DNA of 64,000 nucleotides. Source: Thysanoteuthis rhombus. Lineage: Eukaryota > Mollusca > Cephalopoda > Oegopsida > Thysanoteuthidae. Below the pieces are notes generated by a model. The model was not told the DNA's origin. It saw only the letters and a list, made by a program, of their open reading frames with translations, and did not search any database. The stretch lies in assembly GCA_963457665.1 (NCBI GenBank), contig OY735201.1:29891841-29955840 (forward strand). The letters are read 5' to 3'. The position numbers were made by a program, and so were the translations under genes. Below are positions 23,201 to 31,492 of the stretch, one piece after another. Numbering within the stretch: position 1 is the first letter of the stretch; every line of letters starts with the position of its first letter.

Positions 23201-26200
23201 TACGCTGTACCTAAACTCCCATTTCCACAACCATATTCCAGTTGTAGAGTCTCTATGAAATACTCCGAAATCATATTGTGAATAAACATTTTTTTGGCAT
23301 TTGCTTATCTTTTCTTTTTAAATTTTTGAGATATTTTCTCATTATTTTCCAAACCATCATAATCATACTCGCAACCCTTATTTGGGTCACGACCATAGTT
23401 TTGAGAACCACCGGTTCAACTACTCGAAGTTTCCTGTTCGTCTCAAACGATAAATTTTAACAAAGCTTTGTCAGATACGGGATTTGCATTTTTATTACTT
23501 GGTAGTTTAATTAAATATGTTGACTAGTTTTACTTTTATCTTAATTTTAGTTGCATTTTTATACAACTTTCAATTCGGGAAACTGTTTATATGACAACGA
23601 ATAACAGCGCGCTCGGATGTTAAGAATAAGCTTTCGGTGAGAATCGAACTCTCACCTTCATTGACAGAGGTAGTCTAGTTTACGCCTTACTGCTTTAACC
23701 ACGAATATTTCATCGATTCACGCTTTTAGACTTAGTTTGATTTTTAGTAGTTATGTTATTCAGTATTATACGGTTTTTAAGACGGTTGGTAGAATTATGT
23801 ATCAAGTATTATTCCATACAATTTGTTCTAATTTGTTTCAGGATATCAACGTCGGCGATCTGACTGATCGACTGGAACTCAAGAAACGACTCAAATGCAA
23901 ATCTTTTGATTGGTATCTGGACAGCATTTGGCCGGAATTATTCCGCTTTGAACACAATGTCAGAACAAGTGGACAGGTAAATGCATGCCTATATACTTAC
24001 CGGTTGAGGATTGTGATTGCATACACCAGAGATGGACAAACTTGTCCATTGTGAGAGGCACAAACGATAAACTTCAGATATTTGAGAACTGCAAGAAATA
24101 AACAAAATTTACACACACCTTTTTATTGTTACATACACAATTTGTTGCCCAAATTTTGAATAAATACTAGAATAAGCCCGTAAAAAAACGGCGGTGTTAT
24201 TTGCGAATGGATTAGTAGTATCGAGACGAAATCCGATGTAGTAAATAATTTAAATGTATTAATTGTAATGTACTAAATGTAACTTATATGACAGTCTCAC
24301 CTTTTTGTATAGGACATGAATTATTGATTTGAACGGTAATGTATGGAAAATAACAATTGATGTCATTAGGAATGAAAATAAATCTTAACAACAAGTTAAA
24401 ATGTTAGAAGTATAACTTAATTCATTAGGAAAAGTTTTAAAATAGTTATTATATTGGCAGTACCTCCCCCCCCCCATATCCAGGCAACGTTGAGTATTAT
24501 TGTTGATTAAAAATAAAATAAAAGGTTTATGAAAGTATCAGACCATCCGTTGCTATGACAATAAAGGGTATTACAAGCCACAGAGACGTCAGGTTTTTTT
24601 TTTAAACTAATGAATTTTTAAAAAATGATCATTTGTCTGTCTATTTTGGAGGTAACTAAAGAAATAAGGGACGAATACCTTTCTAACCTATATTCCTGAT
24701 TCTCGTTATCGATCATCTGAGACGCTACACCATCTGCCATTAATATTTAAGAAGTTTCTATAAACAACTGATATTTTTCAGCTCAAAATTAAAATTAATT
24801 TTGACGAAGGAAGACTGTTCCCAACTCTAAGTGTAAGCAATTTCTTTCCTCGTCTTCAAGGAGTCAAAATTTTGTGAAACTTTTCCCCCTTAAAAGAGTC
24901 AAAAGTGAACGGGGACTTCAAACCCCGATAAAGGGTCAAAAGTGAATGGGAGGCCTTTCCCCGACTTTAAGGTATCGAGAGGTTAGAGAAACTTTTCTCT
25001 TCCTCTAAGGAGTCTTTCACCTTTAATGTATCGATAGAAAAGGAAGTTTTTTTTTTCTCAATAAGGGGTCAACAGTGAAGTTCTTTTTTAACTCCTAAAA
25101 AATACCCGGTGATGACTGGCACAATCTGTATGTACAAATTTTATGGGTTTTAGCGAGGGAGTTGTATTTAAAATGTAACTTTAATACTGAAGTTGAACCT
25201 TACTTTCTGTCTAATATATATATATGCTTATTTTTATGCAATTGTTTATGGGGTCTAAAGTGAAGGCCTCCACTTCAAAGGGCAAAAGAGGGGGACATTT
25301 TTTTCCTTCTGGAAAGGTTCAGAAGTGAACAAGAACCTCCTTGTTAAGGGGTTAAAAGTGATGGGAAACTTTTCCTCCTCCAAGGGGCGTAAAGTGAAGG
25401 GAAAATATTTCCTCTATTTAAGGGTCCGTAACAATAGGAGACCTCCCTTAAGCTGTAAAAAGTGAATGAGACTTCTTCCTGTCTTTTAAATGATACTTCA
25501 CCTACTGCATTTCTGCTGAATTTTTCAGTAACATTCCCCACTAAATGATCACAGCCTGACTAATGACGAGAGAGGTAATTCATTCATTGATCACCACTTT
25601 CTAAAAATTTAATCGATCACCCCCAACACGACATGCTACCAAAATACATTTCACCGGATGATTTCTATTGAGTGAATAACAAGAACTGTTTTCTTTCTAT
25701 TTCTTTCAGTTAGTAAATGTGGAAAAGAATGTTTGCTTGGATAACAACAATCATTTATTTCCTTTTCCTGTCAAATTATTTGCTCGGCCTTGTAATAAAA
25801 TCTACGCTGAACAGGTGAGAACTTTTCTTATGATTCAATTTAAACCAATAAGTAATGTCCGATAACAGATAGTTTTAATTGCCAGATTGACTAGAGCCTA
25901 TGGGACCACGAAACTAGTGTTAATGTCCACCTGACTACAATTGTCAGTCGGTGTAAATCAAACCGGTATAAAAACAGAACTATAACTTAAAGAAATGGGA
26001 AATGAAAGCTAAGCCCCAGTGATATGAGAGAGAGAAAAAAAATGATTTCTGGATATATAGTGATCAGCTAAGGTGATTCGAAACGAGACTTTTTATATGC
26101 AATGTTTATTTATACATGAAAAAAATAATTTAGATCTCCCATTCTTCATTCTACACGGACATAGATCAAAGGGACATAAATCATACAGGAAACCCGAGTT

Positions 26201-28682
26201 ACCTCCCTTGCATGACAGATTTTTATGCTTTGTATCTGCTGGCAATGGAGCAGTGAGTTTATTAGTTATTGTTTCGCATCTTCTCAGTAGAAGACATCAA
26301 CTTTTGATTTAGATCTCTACACTAGACGGAGTGTGGAGATCTAAATCAAAGTTTTGTCTATCATTTGTATTTCAATTAAAGTGTTTTGCTTGGTGGGATT
26401 GTGTTGGCGAGGTTCATTTTTTTCCTATCAATGTTACGATTGCAGCTGACATATATTATCAGCAGTTGGAAAATTTTAGACACTGCCTCGAAGGAGAAGA
26501 GACCCAGTTTGATCAATCGTGTGGTGCCTCATTATGATAAAAATGTACGTTCCCTTACAGTTCACATCTGAAAAGATTGAAGACCTTGACTGGGAAGAGA
26601 ATCAACATCCTCTCAATCCTCCAAGTCATGCTCTATCTGATTATCAATTTTATTCTTTTGATTTTGGTGATTTTCATTTTTGTGTGATTTGTCAATGAAC
26701 AGGGAAACTACGGGAAGGTTCACAAGATGTCCCAACCTCTACCCGCAAGGTATGGATCAACCTGAACTTCATGAGTTGGCGCTGAACCATATATAGAGCC
26801 ATATTGATTGACTAGTTCTTAAAACACATGGACCGACTGAAACTAATCTCTCAACATTATTTTCAACCAATCGAAAGAAAAATTGATATCAAGAAGTTTG
26901 TAAGGCGTTGGAAAGGGGTTATTGAAAATGATGAAACCCGTGGTCATGAATAAATTCTACTTAAACATCCAGACATCGTTGGATAATCTGATAGGTTAAT
27001 AAGCCTGGCTACTTCAGGGTCAAACTCCACTCCAACATATTCCAGCTGATTACTGCAGACAACTGTTTCGTTGCATTACAACTCTTCAGTGTAGTAATAG
27101 ACTATACAATGTCCCTTCCAGTACCGCTGGGTAGGATCGAAACGCTCACTTCAGACCCAAAGGCAGATGCTCTACCCTTGCCCTACGCGGAAGTTGACGG
27201 TCAGTAGGACCGAGTTCAGCGATATATCTATTTATGCATTATTCCCCATCTGCTAGATTGCTCCATCCCACAATTGGAAGAGCATTGCATAGCAGCTTAT
27301 AGTTGACGAGTGTCCTATTTACATGAATATATCTATTTATTAGAATGAAGACAGCCCGTACATATCTGTATGATACATTTTTGTTAATCTCTGAGACTTG
27401 TCAATTGAGGTTAGTCACTAAAACAGCCTCCTGGTAATCGGTTTGTCTTTAGTTCAAATTACAGTAGGGTGGGTCTAGATTCCCCATCCCTAATTTTGCT
27501 ACAGTTGTTCTTGTTACGGTAGAAAAATAAAGCCAACTCAAATTTCAACAATAATACGGCTTGAACGTCTATGATTGGTCTTTGTGTTTCACCTTTCACT
27601 TTCAACTGACTATTTCGTGACGTGTGACCGACTTAACCGTTTTAATTCTCTCTTTACAAATCATTATTTCGCTTAGATTTGTTTAATTTTTACCGTTATG
27701 CATGTGACAGATATATGCTCTTGAATGTAGTTGAAATTAACTTTTTCACCTATTTCACTGTTCGTAATCCTGTAGTTTTTATAAAACGGCTAAAACTTTT
27801 GAGAATTGTGCAGAAATTTTAGTAGTCAACTCATAGCCAGTGAACATTCAGAGGATTCAAAGAATGTATTCGCTAATTAAATCTATTTTATTGAGTTTTC
27901 CTGCACAAAACTCAATATTAAATGCCTTCAATTTCTTCTTCTTTTTTTTAAGGGATTTTCTTTAACGAATGACTACAAAATTCGCACATCCTTGAACTGT
28001 GTTGGGTTGGAATGTAAAGAGAATAACTGTCATCCAGTTTTGATGGACTGCTGGTACCCATATATAGAACGATGGGATCAAACAAGGGTACGTTTCTGCG
28101 AGATCTTTACTTAGTTTTTCTTATTAGCTAGCTAGCGATCCAAGTCTGTTCATATCTCTCCATCTATCTAACAATCTATCCATTAGGTATGGATAGTGAG
28201 ACGCAATTTTCTCAGGAAAAACGACACGTAGCAAATCATTAAAATCTGGCAAAAATCAGCATATTATTCTATTTCAATAAAAGTTTCAGTACTTATTTAA
28301 TAAGGATTTGAAAAAAAAACATTTTCCATTCCAATTTTGGAAAAGAAGGATTTTTTCCACATGATTCCTAAACTACCTTTTGATAATTTGATGATATGTT
28401 TTCTCTTCTTTATTGATTTTAGCACAACCAACAGATGAATCACTCGGGATTTTAATGTTTTAACATTAAAGATTTAACATTTTAGAAAAGGCACTCCGGC
28501 CGGCTCAAATTGGGAGTTTTTCTTTGGGAACCAAAAAAACATTTCCTTCCTTCAAATGTTTTAGTTTCATTTGAGCAGAAATAATTCAGGCTTTTGACTT
28601 TTGACTTGCGAAAAAAAACTTTTTTTTAATCAATATACTTTTTGATTTTTTATCATTTTTATCAATTATTCAGATTAAGCCA

Positions 28683-28771
<89 letters not shown>

Positions 28772-29381
28772 CGCGTTTTGTTTTTGTTTTTTGGGGGAAG
28801 GGCTGCACAGTTGTGGTACGTTTTCATGTTGCGAATTCCACTGCTTGTTCGCAAAATCTTCTGTACTCAGCAGAAAATGCCCCATTGGTCAACATGAATC
28901 ATGAATATCAATAATTTCCTGGGAAACATGCTAATTATTAGAATTAAAAGCATTTGTTCAATTTTTTAAAATACAAAATATTGTACAATTTAGAGCAGTT
29001 TAGGTGACCGTATTTTCGAAAAATTTATCTTGATTTATCGAAAACATTTTTTATAGATTTTTAATGTCGGAATTCTAAATTTCTGAAAAAAAGAATAATG
29101 GAGTCATCGTTGATTTTCAGCAGAATATAAGAAACCTTAATTGATAACAATCAAAATCTACGTGATAATTAATGAAAATCTGTTTTTTTCTTTTTGTTGA
29201 GACAATTAGGCAGATTTACTTATATGAAAACGTTTAAAGAATCGAGAACAGTTTTTAAGTTTTTTTATCACGTTTTTAAAAGCAGGTATTGATTTCATGT
29301 TGAATGTTTTTGTTCACATTGTTCTTGCCTACTATCTATCCATTTAACTATCTACCTCAGTTTATTCATCAGTCTCTTCTT

Positions 29382-29427
<46 letters not shown>

Positions 29428-30590
29428 CCTATTCATATCTATCTATCTATTTAAAGTTACGTATTTGCAAGGCTTTTATTTTGTTGTATTTTCTGCAACT
29501 AACGGAGAGATTCCGATTTCATTGTTACCTCAGATCTATATACACTAATAAGATACCAGTTGCTTTGCTAATTTTATACGTAGGGGTTGAAAATCTAAGG
29601 CAGTATAGTATCTGGAAAAAAACTCAATGAAACTGTAAGAGACAAGAAATTCATATTTAAGTGGATTCGGTTCATAATTCCGAATGCCTACAATCTGAAT
29701 GTTGAAAAATGATGATCCCTAGAGTTTGAAATCCTAAAAAAAAAAACACAATCCCTAAAAGTCAAAATCCTGAAAATATAAAACTATTCAATCACAAACG
29801 ATTGGATGAATCGATTTTCATAGAATGTTTCTTATCGAAGGGAATTGGAGAACAGACTGACACAGATATTACTTTCTCCCATCATATAGGAACGGAGTTC
29901 GTTGCTCGGTTCGATATGTATGGAGATGACACAAATTTAACAGGTCTGCTTAGTCACTCAATAGAAACTGTCATTAGACCAACGTCTTTTCACAAAATGC
30001 TGTGTTGGAGGTGATCAATTAAAACATTGGAAGAAGGGATGATCAATGGAGAAGTTCCAGCACTAGGCTTTTGTTGGGTAGTAATCAAAAAGTTCGGATT
30101 TTCAAAAAACCAAACTTGGGACCAATTTACCAAGCTGGACCCTCACACTAAAAATCTATTTGGAGGGTATTTTGAAAAATACCGTTGTTGTAGACATAAT
30201 AAGGAGTAAACGTTTAAATGTTCAGCCTTCTAGCTCCATTGGTACGCCTGAGCATATATACATAGCCAGCTGGACCGACTAAAACACCGAAGGAACATAT
30301 TTAGACAGTTTTGTTATGACGTATCCAATAAGGGTGGGGGTTCTTGATAAAAAAATCTTCTTTTATTTTCTATGAAGTAACCCTTTCATAAATATCTTCA
30401 GTAGTTAAGAAGTATACAACAAAAGTTTTATTAAATCTATTCAGTATCATTTTGACAGAAAAGAGGCTAACTTTGTAGAGTCACCCCCTCTTCGCTAGAG
30501 TTGTATACCCTCGGGCAGTATGAAAATTTATCCAAATGTTCTATTTGCATGCATTTCCATAAATCCATGACACTTGAAAACATGATAGAT

Positions 30591-30663
<73 letters not shown>

Positions 30664-30669
30664 TGATGA

Positions 30670-30703
<34 letters not shown>

Positions 30704-30708
30704 GGTGG

Positions 30709-30739
<31 letters not shown>

Positions 30740-30813
30740 GATGAAGATGATGATGATGATGGTGGTGGTGGTGGTGATGATGATGATGGTGGTGGTGGTG
30801 GTGGTGGTGGTGA

Positions 30814-30847
<34 letters not shown>

Positions 30848-31191
30848 GGTGATGATGATGATGATGATGATGATAGCGGAGTCATAGATAGTCTTTAGAT
30901 ATGTTATATGGAATAGGCTTTGGAGTAAAAATCTAAGAAAAACGAAAATACTTCTGATAAATTCGATAAAATATTGAGTTAGTATTGAGTTAGTTTAAAT
31001 GAAAAAGAAATACAGAAATATTTGTAATTATAATTGAACTTTCTTTTTCTGTCAACAAGGATGGACTTCTTCAGGCGAAGGGAAAAAATCTATGTCTGGA
31101 TATTGATCAGAATAATGATGTCTTTGGTTCTCCTTGCAACGCATCAAAAGCCTCACAGAAATGGATCACCGTTCCTATCGAAATCAACTAA
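10671..31191 (+). CDS. GALNT (family): Polypeptide N-acetylgalactosaminyltransferase, ten exons
   Basis: Transfers GalNAc from UDP-GalNAc to Ser/Thr, the first step of mucin-type O-glycosylation in the Golgi. Coding exons: 10671-11008, 14719-14888, 15949-16126, 17501-17704, 19921-20038, 21912-22097, 23842-23976, 25710-25814, 27953-28087, 31060-31191. Every intron is GT..AG and phases agree, giving 566 residues, a normal family length. Order: short cytosolic tail, membrane anchor (about 8-26), stem (about 27-105), GT-A domain with FHNE (133-136), VDDAS (163-167), Mn-binding DSH (220-222), EIGTYDTGMKIWGGEN (315-330) and SHIGH (350-354), then a ricin-type lectin domain (about 437-566) with CLD at 452-454 and 535-537 and a final QKW. 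The middle lectin repeat lacks CLD. Catalytic residues look intact. I cannot assign it to a specific GALNT orthologue. Confidence 0.95.
11046..11135 (+). pseudogene. Extra copy of the GALNT exon 1 3' edge with donor site
   Basis: About 110 bases downstream of the exon 1 donor, a diverged copy of the last ~80 exon bases and of the donor reappears. The block AGTCAGTGATTTGGT is identical in both, and GTAAGTAA follows at 11128. It encodes an open peptide (INTRVSDLVQLNRKVPG) matching INTKVSDLVPLNRKVPD of exon 1. The copy donor is also phase 2, so it could join exon 2 in frame, but no convincing acceptor precedes it. Likely a non-functional exon-edge duplicate; alternative exon use cannot be excluded. 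Confidence 0.85.
11136..12715 (+). other. GALNT intron 1, first part: no gene seen
   Basis: AT-rich intronic sequence. A block at about 11860-11890 (GGTGGGTCAAAATTCCCCACCC) resembles one near 27470 (GGGTGGGTCTAGATTCCCC), hinting at a dispersed repeat. No coding signal. Confidence 0.4.
12722..12792 (+). mobile_element. tRNA-derived SINE head in intron 1
   Basis: Box A-like CGTAGTCCAGAGGTAAGAT and box B-like AAGGTTTCAATTCGGCC at tRNA-like spacing. No full cloverleaf. It is followed by two TA microsatellites (about 12843-12883 and 12968-13001) that may be the repeat's tail region. Confidence 0.4.
12843..13001. repeat. Two TA microsatellites with short spacer
   Basis: Pure AT/TA tracts of about 41 and 34 bases, separated by about 85 bases of unique sequence. 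Confidence 0.9.
13371..13985 (+). repeat. Tandem array of about 150-170 base units in intron 1
   Basis: Four diverged units start near 13371, 13538, 13682 and 13851. Each contains AGATTTGAAAATGCC-like, AAAATTGATCTGACC-like, GGTCACCAGAGGTCA-like and CAAGTTACTCTTGTACACC-like blocks. A partial degenerate unit may precede them. Non-coding satellite-like repeat. Confidence 0.75.
14036..14380. repeat. TA/GA and TA microsatellites in intron 1
   Basis: A compound (TA)n(GA)n tract at about 14036-14080 and a pure TA tract of about 50 bases at 14330-14380. Confidence 0.9.
14719..14888 (+). CDS. GALNT (family): GALNT exon 2: start of the GT-A domain
   Basis: Acceptor CAATGTAG|ATGCC. The split codon gives Ala, then CRNQIFDESDLPTAAVIIPF, the HNEW segment, LLRTIYSLINRTP and EIILVDDAS. 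These match the conserved UDP-sugar binding start of GALNTs. Donor CTGG|GTAAGC leaves phase 1. The cysteine at residue 114 is the conserved one just before this segment. Confidence 0.95.
14889..15948 (+). other. GALNT intron 2
   Basis: Intronic. Contains a mariner-like relic (separate entry) at 15470-15790. The rest is AT-rich and unremarkable apart from two similar phrases about Ala/Thr-poor AT words near 15120 and 15290 (TCAATTCTTCCTTAGC-like), suggesting a diverged duplication. Confidence 0.5.
15470..15790 (-). pseudogene. Mariner-like transposase, N-terminal HTH relic
   Basis: Minus-strand translation gives VEKMDNIIHRAVIRYLGIKG, then in another frame SSKEIHGGMVVTLKKDES and MVRKW, then HPRDHQLTEKDI. 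This parallels mariner/SETMAR N-termini (RAVIKY..KG..AKEIH.DM...L....S...V.KWV, later DRRLT...IA). The linker region is largely lost and frames change, so it is inactive. A second relic covering the C-terminal half lies at 26380-26955 in intron 8 in the opposite orientation. Confidence 0.6.
15949..16126 (+). CDS. GALNT (family): GALNT exon 3: carries the DSH metal-binding motif
   Basis: Acceptor TATTACAG|AGTC completes a Glu codon, followed by SLKETLDKYIDTHFP, the LIKMVRLDKRSGLINARLKG segment and VCIFDSHMEVNMDW. DSH (220-222) is the Mn2+/UDP-binding motif of the family. Donor GACTG|GTAAAG, phase 2; the Trp is completed by exon 4. The last 52 bases are repeated downstream in an array. Confidence 0.95.
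16075..16460 (+). repeat. Array of 111-base units duplicating the GALNT exon 3 3' edge
   Basis: Unit 1 (16075-16185) is the real exon end, its donor and the first ~59 intron bases. Unit 2 (16186-16296) differs from it at only a few positions and keeps GACTGGTAAAG. Unit 3 (from 16297) lost the donor segment in a small deletion. Unit 4 (from about 16395) is more diverged but has GATTGGTGAG. The period of 111 is divisible by three, which produces a 107-codon antisense open frame. In-register splicing into the extra copies would hit stops, so they are probably not coding. Confidence 0.95.
16955..17040 (-). mobile_element. tRNA-derived SINE head in intron 3
   Basis: Reverse complement has CATAGCGTAGTGGTTACAG (box A-like) and GTTCTAGGTTCAGTCCCAG (box B-like). 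The sequence to its left (about 16745-16955), including ATAATAATA repeats, probably belongs to the same element. Confidence 0.55.
17245..17417. mobile_element. MITE-like element, about 173 bases, with inverted ends
   Basis: Left end GGATAACTTCCCCC and right end GGGGGCAGTTATCC are imperfect inverted complements, with similarity continuing about 25 bases inward (GGATTATTG versus CAATTATCG). The interior is AT-rich and non-coding. No convincing target-site duplication was seen. Likely a non-autonomous DNA transposon of unknown superfamily. Confidence 0.65.
17501..17704 (+). CDS. GALNT (family): GALNT exon 4
   Basis: Strong acceptor TTTTTTTCCAG|GCTGC. Encodes LQPLLVEIKKNRMTVAMSQL, then DYIRADTLLYY and YGFDWKLVF, matching the WLEPLL...V.P.ID.I....F..W.L.F segment of the family. 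The loop after FDWKLVF (FESYFRNDQMDGRDLTGAFP) is divergent. Donor TTTTCC|GTAAGT, phase 2. Confidence 0.95.
17705..19920 (+). other. GALNT intron 4: SINE-rich
   Basis: Holds a 25-base direct duplication (AGATGGGCGGAAAGAAAATA twice, about 18042-18091), a SINE-like body at about 18540-18770 that shares blocks with 23515-23705, and a tRNA-like SINE head on the minus strand at about 19205-19300 (reverse complement GAGCAGTGGTTAAAGGGC and GCGGGTTCGATCCCC). No coding signal. Confidence 0.55.
19205..19300 (-). mobile_element. tRNA-derived SINE head in intron 4
   Basis: Clear box A (GAGCAGTGGTTAAAGGGC) and near-perfect box B (GGGTTCGATCCCC) on the minus strand, but no paired acceptor stem or anticodon arm. 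The flank at about 19040-19200 has repeated TTATCTCGT words and probably belongs to it. Confidence 0.6.
19921..20038 (+). CDS. GALNT (family): GALNT exon 5: WGGEN signature
   Basis: Acceptor CTGCCTTAG|AGGTG. Encodes GVVMVGAGFAVNTEYF, KEIGTYDTGMKIWGGEN and LELSWR, the Gal/GalNAc-transferase signature that is the best single identifier of the family. Donor CGG|GTAAGC, phase 0. Confidence 0.97.
20185..20264. repeat. TC microsatellite in intron 5
   Basis: About 80 bases of CT repeat with three interruptions, shortly downstream of the exon 5 donor. Confidence 0.95.
20768..20832 (+). mobile_element. tRNA-like sequence in intron 5
   Basis: TCTCGTAGCTCAGTCAG resembles box A, and CCCTGGGTCAAATAAA is a decayed box B. 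No acceptor stem. Treated as a decayed SINE head, not a tRNA gene. Confidence 0.4.
21245..21911 (+). repeat. Three extra upstream copies of the GALNT exon 6 start
   Basis: Four homologous blocks begin at 21289, 21501, 21701 and 21912, the last being the real exon 6. Each consists of ATTATAAACAA-type intron, TGAAATCTTTT, a pyrimidine tract, then a version of GTGTCCATGTGTGGTGGTCA. Copies 1 and 3 retain acceptor AGs (TTGCTTGCAG and TTTTGCAG); copy 2 lost it. Downstream of about 70 exon-like bases the extra copies run into a shared CTGTGTTCTGGGCTGCTTCA block absent from the real exon. Translations (VTTCGGQLVHSLSSRIDH in copy 3; VSTCNGRLIRSLCPHIGH in copy 2) resemble VSMCGGQLVHSLCSHIGH. Confidence 0.95.
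21912..22097 (+). CDS. GALNT (family): GALNT exon 6: third metal-ligand region
   Basis: Acceptor TTTCTTAG|GTGTCC. Encodes VSMCGGQLVHSLCSHIGHIA, then PYQFPEG and AIDVWLGPYKKYVY. The C.GG.L....CSH.GH segment contains the His (354) that aligns with the third Mn ligand of GALNTs. Donor TTGAAG|GTTAGT, phase 0. Confidence 0.96.
22300..22640 (+). repeat. Second locus of the 'ATCTCC...AAAGTTC' repeat, in intron 6
   Basis: Two units near 22345 and 22530 share CTCCCAAAGCTCTCGATG and the CAACATCCCAAAAGTTG block with the 1230-1860 array. A (GGCGTT)n hexamer run follows at about 22746-22772. Confidence 0.6.
23515..23705 (-). mobile_element. tRNA-derived SINE in intron 6
   Basis: Reverse complement begins ATTCGTGGTTAAAGCAGTAA (box A-like) and contains GAGAGTTCGATTCTCACC then GAAAGC (box B and stem), as at 7133. 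The body (TAGTTGC.TTTTTAT.CAACTTT...) is shared with 18540-18770. Confidence 0.6.
23842..23976 (+). CDS. GALNT (family): GALNT exon 7: end of the catalytic domain
   Basis: Acceptor TTGTTTCAG|GATATC. Encodes DINVGDLTDRLELKKRLKCK and SFDWYLDSIWPEL, matching the family's D.GD.S.R..LR..L.CK.F.WYL..I.PE block. Donor GGACAG|GTAAAT, phase 0. Confidence 0.96.
24840..25520 (+). repeat. Degenerate short tandem array (about 45-60 base units) in intron 7
   Basis: Roughly a dozen irregular units built on AAGGGGTCAAAAGTGAA, then GGGGAACTTTTCCTCC-like words. Examples near 24895, 24945, 25060, 25250, 25325 and 25385. Unit length varies. No coding potential. Confidence 0.7.
25535..25700 (+). repeat. Partial copy of the 8465-type dispersed repeat
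   Basis: Shares GTAATTCATTCATTGATCA, CGATCACCCCCAACA-like and TTTCTATTGAGTGAATAAC with the 8465 copy in order. It ends within about 10 bases of the exon 8 acceptor, so its right end may supply part of the polypyrimidine tract. Confidence 0.6.
25710..25814 (+). CDS. GALNT (family): GALNT exon 8: first lectin repeat
   Basis: Acceptor ATTTCTTTCAG|TTAGTA. Encodes VEKNVCLDNNNHLFPF and FARPCNKIYAEQ, the alpha ricin-like repeat with the CLD motif that binds GalNAc in some family members. Donor GAACAG|GTGAGA, phase 0. Confidence 0.95.
26292..26359. repeat. Inverted repeat (hairpin) in intron 8
   Basis: Arms of about 30 bases, GATTTAGATCTCTACACT and AGTGTGGAGATCTAAATC, with outer AGACATCAAC/GTTTTGTCT pairing and a 6-base loop. 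It sits immediately 5' of the mariner-like relic and could be a foldback junction of two inverted fragments. Confidence 0.75.
26380..26955 (+). pseudogene. Mariner-like transposase, DDE-half relic
   Basis: Plus-strand blocks in order: WWDCVGEVHFFPIN, TIAADIYYQQLENFR, EKRPSLINR, then EKIEDLDWEENQHPL-P-PSHALSDYQFYSF, and RRWKGVIENDE near the end. These match WWD..G.IHFELL...TI.ADLYC.QL, KRP.L.NR, KLEELGWEVLPHPPYSPDLAPSDYHLF and the terminal RW..VI...G of mariner-type proteins. Frames differ and the SPDL motif is altered, so it is inactive. Confidence 0.8.
27117..27186 (-). mobile_element. tRNA-derived SINE head in intron 8
   Basis: Reverse complement has GTAGGGCAAGGGTAGAGCAT (box A) and GCGTTTCGATCCTACCC (box B). 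The sequence to about 27330 may be the SINE body. Confidence 0.5.
27953..28087 (+). CDS. GALNT (family): GALNT exon 9: second lectin repeat
   Basis: Acceptor CTTTTTTTTAAG|GGATTT. Encodes GFSLTNDYKIRTSLNCVGLE and VLMDCWYPYIERWDQTR. NDYKIRT aligns with the family's T..KEIRT segment. The usual CLD of the beta repeat is replaced by NCVGLE, so this repeat probably does not bind sugar. Donor ACAAGG|GTACGT, phase 0. Confidence 0.93.
29935..30290 (-). repeat. Reverse copy of the 8465-type dispersed repeat
   Basis: Contains the reverse complements of the family blocks in reverse order: AACAGGTCTGCTTAGTCACT, GGTGATCAATTAAAACATTG, then CTTCTAGCTCCATTGGTACG and CCAGCTGGACCGACTAAAA. Nearly full length. 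Confidence 0.65.
30592..30875. repeat. Compound AAT/GAT/GGT trinucleotide repeat
   Basis: About 69 bases of (AAT)n pass directly into (GAT)n interspersed with blocks of (GGT)n, about 280 bases in total. The triplet periodicity creates long open frames on both strands (Ile/Met/Val and Ser/Pro runs), which are artefacts. Confidence 0.97.
31060..31191 (+). CDS. GALNT (family): GALNT exon 10: last lectin repeat and stop
   Basis: Acceptor GTCAACAAG|GATGG. Encodes DGLLQAKGKNLCLDIDQ, SPCNASKASQKW and ITVPIEIN, then TAA at 31189-31191. CLD and QKW are the classic gamma ricin-repeat motifs, so this is the expected C-terminus. The acceptor lacks a long pyrimidine run directly before the AG, but TTTCTTTTTCTGTC lies just upstream. 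Confidence 0.93.
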   Translation, partial: DGLLQAKGKNLCLDIDQNNDVFGSPCNASKASQKWITVPIEIN

Positions 31192-31486
31192 TCTAAAAAG
31201 AGAGATGCGTACTATACAAAATAGATCCCAGTAACAGAACAAAGGGATCAGTTTCTGAGTTCATGATTTCCACAAGAAACCATTTTTAAAACTGAATACA
31301 AATCTAAATATACTCTAAATCATTTTTTGCCGTTTCTGTCACTGACGATGTGTTCGTCGAATAATGTCTGCAACTTATTCGATGCATTTACAGGATCATA
31401 AACATCATCCTCTCTTTTATGTGTGGGCTGCGTACATGTAGCATCAAAATGTTTTGCTATCGCGAACTGGTCCCTGCAAGCCTTTA

Positions 31487-31492
31487 AATAAA
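31487..31492 (+). terminator. Candidate GALNT poly(A) signal AATAAA
   Basis: First canonical AATAAA after the stop codon, giving a 3' UTR of about 300 bases. Another AATAAA lies at about 31990. Confidence 0.5.

Larger units (their letters stand above)
28088..31059 (+). other. GALNT intron 9: microsatellites and repeats
   Basis: Contains TA tracts at about 28688-28769 and 29384-29424, a reverse copy of the dispersed repeat at 29935-30290, and a compound trinucleotide tract at 30592-30875. The 70-codon ORF at 29802-30014 overlaps the repeat. No coding exon recognised between exons 9 and 10. Confidence 0.7.

Noticed and set aside
30501-30887. Long ORFs of Ile/Met/Val (plus) and Ser/Pro/Leu (minus)
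   Set aside because: Pure consequence of the trinucleotide microsatellite.
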